A DNA stretch of 12,906 bases from an uncultured Neisseria sp. (lineage in GTDB: Bacteria; Pseudomonadota; Gammaproteobacteria; Burkholderiales; Neisseriaceae), in NCBI GenBank assembly GCA_947097615.1, contig CAMURX010000029.1, positions 1-12,906 on the forward strand, given 5' to 3'. The notes beneath the pieces are model-generated. The model saw only the letters and a program-made list of their open reading frames with translations, was not told where the DNA came from and did no database searches. Positions 8,121 through 12,906 of the stretch are shown piece by piece (position 1 is the stretch's first letter; each line of letters begins with the position of its first letter). The position numbers and the translations under genes are program-made.

Positions 8121-8172
8121 AAGGCCGTCTGAAAAGCTTTGCTCAGGCGGCGGAAGGTTTTCAGACGGCCTT
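8121..8172 (-). terminator. Uptake-sequence hairpin with U-tract between rpe and folC
   Basis: AAGGCCGTCTGAAAA at 8121-8135 is the exact reverse complement of 8158-8172, a 15-bp stem around a 22-base loop. On the - strand the second arm runs into CCTTTTATC, a short U-tract, so it has the form of an intrinsic terminator for rpe. The first arm carries the rpe stop codon. Confidence 0.75.
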
Positions 8173-8841
8173 AGCCAGCTCTGCGCGCATGGCGTCGATA
8201 ACGGCGCGGTAGTCGGGTTGGCCGAAAATGGCCGAACCGGCGACAAAGGTGTCTGCGCCTGCTGCGGCGATTTCGGCAATGTTGGCGGTTTTGACGCCGC
8301 CGTCCACTTCGATGGCGATGTGCCGCCCGCTGCGTTCGCGGTAGCGGTCGAGCAGGGCGCGGGTTTGGCGGATTTTTTCCAGTGTGTGCGGGATAAAGCT
8401 CTGGCCGCCGAAACCAGGGTTGACCGACATCAGCAGCACCATGTCGAGGCGGTCGAGCACGTTTTCCAATACGGAAACGGAGGTGGCGGGATTGAGCACC
8501 AGCCCGGCTTGGCAGCCGTGTTCGCGGATCAGGCTGAGGCTGCGGTCGACATGGCGGCTGGCTTCGGGGTGGAAGGTAATGATGTCGGCGCCCGCTTTGG
8601 CGAAAGCGTTAATCAAATCGTCTACCGGTTCGACCATCAGATGCACATCTACCGGCACGGAGGCATAAGGTTTGATGGCGGCGCACACCATCGGGCCGAA
8701 GGTGAGGTTGGGCACGTAATGGTTGTCCATCACGTCGAAATGGATCAGATCCGCCCCCGCTTCGATAACACGGGAAACTTCTTCGCCCAAACGGGCAAAA
8801 TCGGCAGATAAAATGCTGGGGGCGATACGGAATTTGTGCAT
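8161..8841 (-). CDS. rpe: Ribulose-phosphate 3-epimerase
   Basis: Rpe interconverts D-ribulose 5-phosphate and D-xylulose 5-phosphate in the pentose phosphate pathway. I start it at the ATG at 8841, which has GAGG about 7 bases upstream (CAGAGGAACCC) and gives 226 residues (E. coli 225); an in-frame ATG 34 codons upstream would add a tail foreign to the family. The TIM-barrel motifs are complete: [10 protein letters not shown] (6-15), [16 protein letters not shown] (34-49) with His34 and catalytic Asp36, DVHLMVEP (65-72) with His67, [13 protein letters not shown] (138-150) and EVDGGVK (178-184) with catalytic Asp180. The gene ends AAG GCC GTC TGA, where the uptake sequence supplies Ala-Val-stop. 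It is the first gene of the - strand run and diverges from the Spy-like gene. Confidence 0.96.
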   Translation of the reverse strand: MHKFRIAPSILSADFARLGEEVSRVIEAGADLIHFDVMDNHYVPNLTFGPMVCAAIKPYASVPVDVHLMVEPVDDLINAFAKAGADIITFHPEASRHVDRSLSLIREHGCQAGLVLNPATSVSVLENVLDRLDMVLLMSVNPGFGGQSFIPHTLEKIRQTRALLDRYRERSGRHIAIEVDGGVKTANIAEIAAAGADTFVAGSAIFGQPDYRAVIDAMRAELAKAV

Positions 8842-8890
8842 GGGTTCCTCTGTTGTCGGGCGCTGCCCGTTTTGGATTTTTTCAAACGGC

Positions 8891-8920
8891 ATAAAAAGCG
8901 GCGCGATTGCATTTTTGCAA
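8891..8920 (-). promoter_or_regulatory. Weak candidate promoter for rpe
   Basis: On the - strand, TTGCAA (8915-8920) as -35 and TTTTAT (8891-8896) as -10 are 18 bases apart, each matching 4 of 6 consensus bases. The start point would lie about 45 bases before the rpe ATG. The -35 is part of a small inverted repeat, TTGCA-TTTT-TGCAA (8907-8920). Pattern only. Confidence 0.3.
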
Positions 8921-8982
8921 CATAAAATTCTGCCGCACGGCATTTTGCGGGCACAATGTCATAATATTCAGTCAATCACGGT

Positions 8983-9010
8983 TTGTTTTACGCAAGTTTA
9001 CGGCTATTAT
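8983..9010 (+). promoter_or_regulatory. Candidate promoter for the Spy/CpxP-like gene
   Basis: TATTAT at 9005-9010 is a 5-of-6 match to the -10 box. TTGTTT at 8983-8988, 16 bases upstream, is a poor -35 (TTG only). The predicted transcript would begin near 9017, leaving a leader of about 70 bases. The gene is isolated, so a promoter must lie in this gap. Confidence 0.4.
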
Positions 9011-9088
9011 ACCGCGATTGACGGGCTGTTCCTTTATATTTGCGCCCTGATTTTCCCTGCCTGTCAGACCAAGCCGAGAACGAACAAA

Positions 9089-9508
9089 GTGCTTACCTAT
9101 CTATCACGCCGAATGCTCCGCGCCGCTGCCGTTTCCGGCTTTTTGTGCGGCCTCTCGCCCGCAGCTTTCGCGCTGACCATCCAAGATTTCCACACTAACT
9201 GCGACATCCGCCAACTCAATCTGTCCCGCGAGCAATACGACGAGCTGCGCATCCTGCGCGGCGAATACAAACAGGCGGTGGAACGCCTGGTTCAGAACAA
9301 CCGCCGCTCCGAACGCAGTCGGCGCGACAATCTGCTGCGGATTTTGTCCGCACCGCAGTTCGACGAGCGCCAGGCGCACCGCTATGTTGCCGAACGTTAT
9401 GAAAACGGCTTGCAGTTTGCCGTTGATGAGATGGCCGTCCAGCATAAGTTTTACCAGCTGCTTAATCCCGCCCAGCAAAGGCTGTGGATTCAAAAGTGCC
9501 TGCAATAA
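9089..9508 (+). CDS. Secreted Spy/CpxP-like protein
   Basis: A small secreted protein (139 residues from a GTG at 9089). An ATG at 9113 (131 residues) is the alternative start; both keep the signal peptide, and neither has a clear Shine-Dalgarno sequence. The signal is RRMLRAAAVSGFLCGLSPAAFA, stated in two parts: a basic n-region to residue 11 and a hydrophobic core ending AFA-LT at 28/29. The mature part (about 111 residues) is helical and very charged, with two LTxxQ-like motifs, LSREQ (45-49) and LNPAQQ (125-130), the hallmark of the Spy/CpxP family of periplasmic chaperones and stress sensors. Cys38 and Cys137, near the two ends of the mature chain, could form a disulfide. It stands alone, divergent from rpe and followed by a terminator. 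Family assignment rests on these weak motifs; the role is inferred. Confidence 0.75.
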   Translation: MLTYLSRRMLRAAAVSGFLCGLSPAAFALTIQDFHTNCDIRQLNLSREQYDELRILRGEYKQAVERLVQNNRRSERSRRDNLLRILSAPQFDERQAHRYVAERYENGLQFAVDEMAVQHKFYQLLNPAQQRLWIQKCLQ

Positions 9509-9548
9509 GCGGTTCGGATAATGAATGCGGCCGTTTAGGCAAAACAGG

Positions 9549-9576
9549 AAAAGCCCGATTTTGATCGGGCTTTTTT
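9549..9576. terminator. Intrinsic terminator between the Spy-like gene and lipA
   Basis: AAAAGCCCGAT (9549-9559), loop TTTG, ATCGGGCTTTT (9564-9574), then more T: an 11-bp perfect stem with a U-tract for the + strand gene. The A-rich left arm lets it act, more weakly, for lipA from the other side. It is the only terminator in the window not made of uptake sequences. Confidence 0.92.
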
Positions 9577-9593
9577 GTATGTCACGCCTGCCT

Positions 9594-10592
9594 TCAATGA
9601 TGGCCGCAGGGCGTGGATTTGCTTTGTTCGCGCAGGGCTTCGGCGGCCTGTTCGTCGGCGTGGTAGCTGGAGCGCACCATCGCGCCGCAGGCGGCGTTTT
9701 GGAAACCTTTGCCGTAGGCTTCGCGCTCGAACTGTTTGAACATATCGGGCGTAACGTAGCGCAAAACGGGCAGGTGGCCGTCTGAAGGCTGCAAATATTG
9801 GCCGATGGTAATCATTTCGACATTGTGCGCGCGCATATCGTCCATGATTTCGCGCACTTCGTCGTCGGTTTCGCCCAAGCCGACCATGATGCCCGATTTG
9901 GTGGGAACACCGGGCTGCATTTCCTTGTAGCGGCGCAGCAGTTCGAGCGAGTGTTTGTAGTCCGCGCCCGGGCGCGCCATTTTGTACAGGCGCGGATGGG
10001 TTTCGAGATTGTGGTTCATTACGTCTGGAGGGGTTTCGGCCAAGATTTTCAGGGCAATGTCAAGGCGGCCGCGGAAATCGGGTACAAGAATCTCGATTTT
10101 GGTGTGCGGGCTGGTTTGGCGGATGGCGGTGATGCAGTCGGCAAAGTGCTGGGCGCCGCCGTCGCGCAAATCGTCGCGGTCAACCGATGTAATGACGACG
10201 TAGCGCAAATTCATGGCGCGCACGGAGTTGGCGAGGTTTTGCGGTTCTTCGGGATCGAGCGGGTTGGGGCGGCCGTGGCCGACGGCGCAGAAGGGGCAGC
10301 GGCGGGTACACATGTCGCCCATAATCATGAAGGTAGCTGTGCCCTTGCTGAAACATTCGCTGATGTTGGGGCAGGCGGCTTCTTCGCAGACGGTGTGCAT
10401 TTTCTGTTCGCGCAGGATGTCTTTAATCTCAAAGAATTTTTTCGGATTGGGCAGCTTGGCGCGTATCCATTCCGGTTTTTTCAGTTTTTGTTCGGGCTGG
10501 ACGACTTTGATGGGGATGCGGGCGGTTTTCGCCGCGCCGGTGTGTTTGACGCCTTGTCGGTTATCGAGGGGGTTGGTGGTTTCGGTACTCAT
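9594..10592 (-). CDS. lipA: Lipoyl synthase (LipA)
   Basis: LipA is a radical-SAM enzyme that inserts two sulfurs into octanoyl groups bound to lipoyl domains of 2-oxoacid dehydrogenases and the glycine cleavage H protein. Both Fe-S cluster motifs are present in the 332-residue protein: the sacrificial auxiliary cluster [12 protein letters not shown] (Cys69, 74, 80) and the radical-SAM motif CTRRCPFC (Cys95, 99, 102). VRSSYHA near the C-terminus holds the conserved serine that also binds the auxiliary cluster. The segment [10 protein letters not shown] contains an uptake-sequence core at a motif that in many homologues reads with basic residues or His in place of DG. It is the last gene of ybeD-lipB-lipA, 22 bases after lipB, with a purine-rich AAAGAAAGA before the ATG. 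Confidence 0.97.
   Translation of the reverse strand: MSTETTNPLDNRQGVKHTGAAKTARIPIKVVQPEQKLKKPEWIRAKLPNPKKFFEIKDILREQKMHTVCEEAACPNISECFSKGTATFMIMGDMCTRRCPFCAVGHGRPNPLDPEEPQNLANSVRAMNLRYVVITSVDRDDLRDGGAQHFADCITAIRQTSPHTKIEILVPDFRGRLDIALKILAETPPDVMNHNLETHPRLYKMARPGADYKHSLELLRRYKEMQPGVPTKSGIMVGLGETDDEVREIMDDMRAHNVEMITIGQYLQPSDGHLPVLRYVTPDMFKQFEREAYGKGFQNAACGAMVRSSYHADEQAAEALREQSKSTPCGHH
9775..9786 (+). repeat. Uptake-sequence core inside lipA
   Basis: TGGCCGTCTGAA: the full 10-base core with the first flanking base changed (T for A). In the lipA frame it encodes SDGH of the [10 protein letters not shown] segment. Confidence 0.8.
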
Positions 10593-10613
10593 GGTGTGTC
10601 TTTCTTTTTGGTT

Positions 10614-10625
10614 TTCAGACGGCCT
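10614..10625 (-). repeat. Uptake sequence forming the lipB stop codon
   Basis: A perfect AG-type uptake sequence on the - strand. It provides GCC GTC TGA, the last two codons and stop of lipB, and ends 22 bases before the lipA ATG. It has no partner copy nearby, so no terminator forms, consistent with lipB-lipA co-transcription. Confidence 0.9.
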
Positions 10626-11229
10626 CAGTCGCCAGATTTTTGTCCAGCAGCGCGGTCAGTTTGTCGGCCACGCCGGCAAGGGTGGGGCAGGGGCTGACGA
10701 GATCGGCGATTTGCGTCATTTGCAATCCGGCATAGCCGCAGGGATTGATATGGGCGAACGGTGCCAAGTCCATGTCGACATTGAGGGCGAGGCCGTGGTA
10801 GACCGAGCCGTTTTTGATGCGCAGGCCGAGGGAGGCGATTTTTTTGCCGTCCACGTAAACACCGGGGCGCTGCGGGTCGGCAGCCGATGCGATGCCGTAA
10901 GCGGCGAGGGTGGCGATGATGCTGTTTTCCAAGGCGGAGACGATGTGGCGGACGCTGGTTTTGCGCCGTTTGAAATCGATCATGGTGTAGACGACGAGCT
11001 GGCCGGGGCCGTGGTAGGTAATCTGGCCGCCGCGGTCGATTTGGACGACGGGGATGTCTGCGGCATCCAGCAGGTGTTCGGCCTTGCCCGCCAAGCCCTG
11101 TGTGAAAACGGGGTTGTGTTCGACAACCCATAATTCGTCTTCCGTATCGACGCTGCGGCTGTCGTTGAAGCGCTTCATGGCTTCGAAAACGGGTAGGTAG
11201 TCGCGGCGGCCGAGATCTACGGTTTTCAT
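10615..11229 (-). CDS. lipB: Octanoyltransferase (LipB)
   Basis: LipB moves octanoate from acyl carrier protein to the lipoyl domains that LipA then sulfurates. I start at the ATG at 11229 (204 residues), which overlaps the ybeD stop in the form TGATG; a GTG one codon earlier is possible. Motifs of the biotin/lipoate transferase fold are clear: EHNPVFTQG (37-45), [16 protein letters not shown] (66-81), [11 protein letters not shown] (127-137) with the catalytic-type Lys130, and INPCGYAG (161-168) with catalytic Cys164. Length is normal for the family. No good Shine-Dalgarno sequence precedes the start, so translation probably depends on ribosomes finishing ybeD. The C-terminal TEAV is encoded by an uptake sequence. 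Confidence 0.95.
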   Translation of the reverse strand: MKTVDLGRRDYLPVFEAMKRFNDSRSVDTEDELWVVEHNPVFTQGLAGKAEHLLDAADIPVVQIDRGGQITYHGPGQLVVYTMIDFKRRKTSVRHIVSALENSIIATLAAYGIASAADPQRPGVYVDGKKIASLGLRIKNGSVYHGLALNVDMDLAPFAHINPCGYAGLQMTQIADLVSPCPTLAGVADKLTALLDKNLATEAV

Positions 11230-11498
11230 CACAACACCACTTTCACCAGCGGGTGCGCGGTCAGGCTGCGGTAGATGTTGTCGAGGTGTTCTTGGTTTTG
11301 CGCCTGTACGGTAACAGTGGCGGCAAGATAGTTGCCGCCGCTGCTGGGGCGGCTGGCGATGTGTGCCTCCGTGGTATCGGGGGCGTGTTGTTGCACGGTT
11401 TTGAGGATTTCGGGCAGGAAGTCGGGGTGTTGCGCGCCCATCACTTTGATGGGGAAGGCGCAGGGGAAATCGATGAGTTTTTCTGTTTGCGGCGTCAT
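11229..11498 (-). CDS. ybeD: YbeD (DUF493) family protein
   Basis: An 89-residue protein matching the YbeD/DUF493 family: [13 protein letters not shown] (9-21), then [19 protein letters not shown] (46-64) and a C-terminal helix ([21 protein letters not shown] in part). The E. coli homologue has an ACT-like fold resembling a regulatory domain; its function is not established. As in E. coli it sits directly upstream of lipB. Its TGA overlaps the lipB ATG by one base, which suggests translational coupling and a role related to lipoylation, although that is inference from position. Confidence 0.92.
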   Translation of the reverse strand: MTPQTEKLIDFPCAFPIKVMGAQHPDFLPEILKTVQQHAPDTTEAHIASRPSSGGNYLAATVTVQAQNQEHLDNIYRSLTAHPLVKVVL

Positions 11499-11515
11499 GG
11501 TTTTATCCTGGTTTG

Positions 11516-11557
11516 TTTTCAGACGGCCTGTATGGTGCGGAAGGGGCCGTCTGAAAA
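11516..11557. repeat. Inverted uptake-sequence pair in the divergent ybeD / lon gap
   Basis: TTTTCAGACGGCC (11516-11528) and GGCCGTCTGAAAA (11545-11557) are perfect inverted copies with a 16-base loop. The left one is a perfect 12-mer; the right has G in place of the flanking A. Unlike the other pairs it follows no gene: it lies 17 bases before ybeD and upstream of lon. No U-tract follows on either strand. Confidence 0.85.
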
Positions 11558-11569
11558 ACAGTGGGGCGT

Positions 11570-11575
11570 ATTCTA
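11570..11575 (-). promoter_or_regulatory. Candidate -10 element for ybeD-lipB-lipA
   Basis: Reads TAGAAT on the - strand (5 of 6 to consensus), 71 bases before ybeD. No good -35 lies 16-18 bases upstream (CAGACT at 17). If used, the inverted uptake-sequence pair falls in the transcript leader. Confidence 0.35.
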
Positions 11576-11611
11576 ACGCAATCGGGGTGCAAAGTCTGCC
11601 GCGAGATAAGT

Positions 11612-11623
11612 TTCAGACAGCCT
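11612..11623 (-). repeat. Degenerate uptake sequence upstream of lon
   Basis: TTCAGACAGCCT on the + strand differs from the perfect site by one base in the core. It lies immediately before the palindrome of the lon promoter region. Confidence 0.6.
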
Positions 11624-11624
11624 C

Positions 11625-11661
11625 TTTTCAAGTCTTGAAAAAAACACCGCCAGCCCAATTT
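11625..11661 (+). promoter_or_regulatory. Candidate heat-shock (sigma-32) promoter of lon
   Basis: CTTGAAA at 11634-11640 is an exact match to the sigma-32 -35 box. GCCCAATT at 11653-11660 resembles its -10 box CCCCATNT (5 of 7), with spacing of 12-13 bases inside the known range. The -35 is half of a perfect palindrome, TTTTCAAG-T-CTTGAAAA (11625-11641). A second inverted repeat, CCGCCA/TGGCGG (11647-11652 and 11661-11666), brackets the -10. Transcription would start roughly 25-30 bases before lon. Sequence match seen; function inferred from known heat-shock control of lon in other bacteria. Confidence 0.55.
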
Positions 11662-11695
11662 GGCGGCCTTGAATTTGGTAAAGGAAGAAAAAACT

Positions 11696-12906
<1,211 letters not shown>

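Noticed and set aside
8842..8943. 34-codon N-terminal extension of Rpe
   Set aside because: It lies upstream of a good ribosome binding site, is unlike the family, and would cover the rpe promoter region.

Overview
The window is an ordinary stretch of chromosome from a Neisseria-like betaproteobacterium. The main evidence is the DNA uptake sequence in its AG form, AGGCCGTCTGAA. By my count it occurs 17 times as a perfect 12-mer, two further sites keep only the 10-base core, and several are one base off. Neighbouring genes follow standard proteobacterial order (folC, SPOR gene, cvpA, purF; ybeD, lipB, lipA). Base composition looks richer in GC than N. meningitidis, judged by eye. The AG rather than AT form points to a commensal lineage outside the meningococcus/gonococcus group; I cannot name the species.

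Layout. Positions 1-225 hold the tail of a DNA alkylation repair (AlkD-like) gene, followed by a small SRPBCC protein (271-675), both on the + strand. From 784 to 8841 everything is on the - strand. Read in the direction of transcription the order is rpe, folC, a SPOR-domain membrane protein in the slot held by dedD in E. coli, cvpA, purF, a small lipoprotein, and then dusC after a 475-base gap. That gap carries a 111-bp tandem repeat built from uptake sequences. A lone secreted Spy/CpxP-like gene (9089-9508, +) diverges from rpe and ends at a classic intrinsic terminator, shared with the convergent ybeD-lipB-lipA operon (11498 to 9594, -). The window ends inside lon (+, from 11696), which is preceded by a candidate heat-shock promoter.

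How the genes work together. lipB and lipA are the two steps that build lipoyl cofactor on carrier proteins. folC supplies polyglutamylated folates, and purF commits PRPP to purine synthesis, which consumes formyl-folate. rpe is in the pentose phosphate pathway, which feeds ribose phosphate toward PRPP. The SPOR protein probably acts at the division septum. Lon and the Spy-like protein are quality-control functions in cytoplasm and periplasm.

I found no phage, insertion sequence, CRISPR array, tRNA or defence system. The unusual content is structural: inverted uptake-sequence pairs between nearly all transcription units, uptake sequences that supply the stop codons of several genes, the 111-bp intergenic repeat, and an unrelated 111-bp repeat expanding the coiled coil of the SPOR protein.
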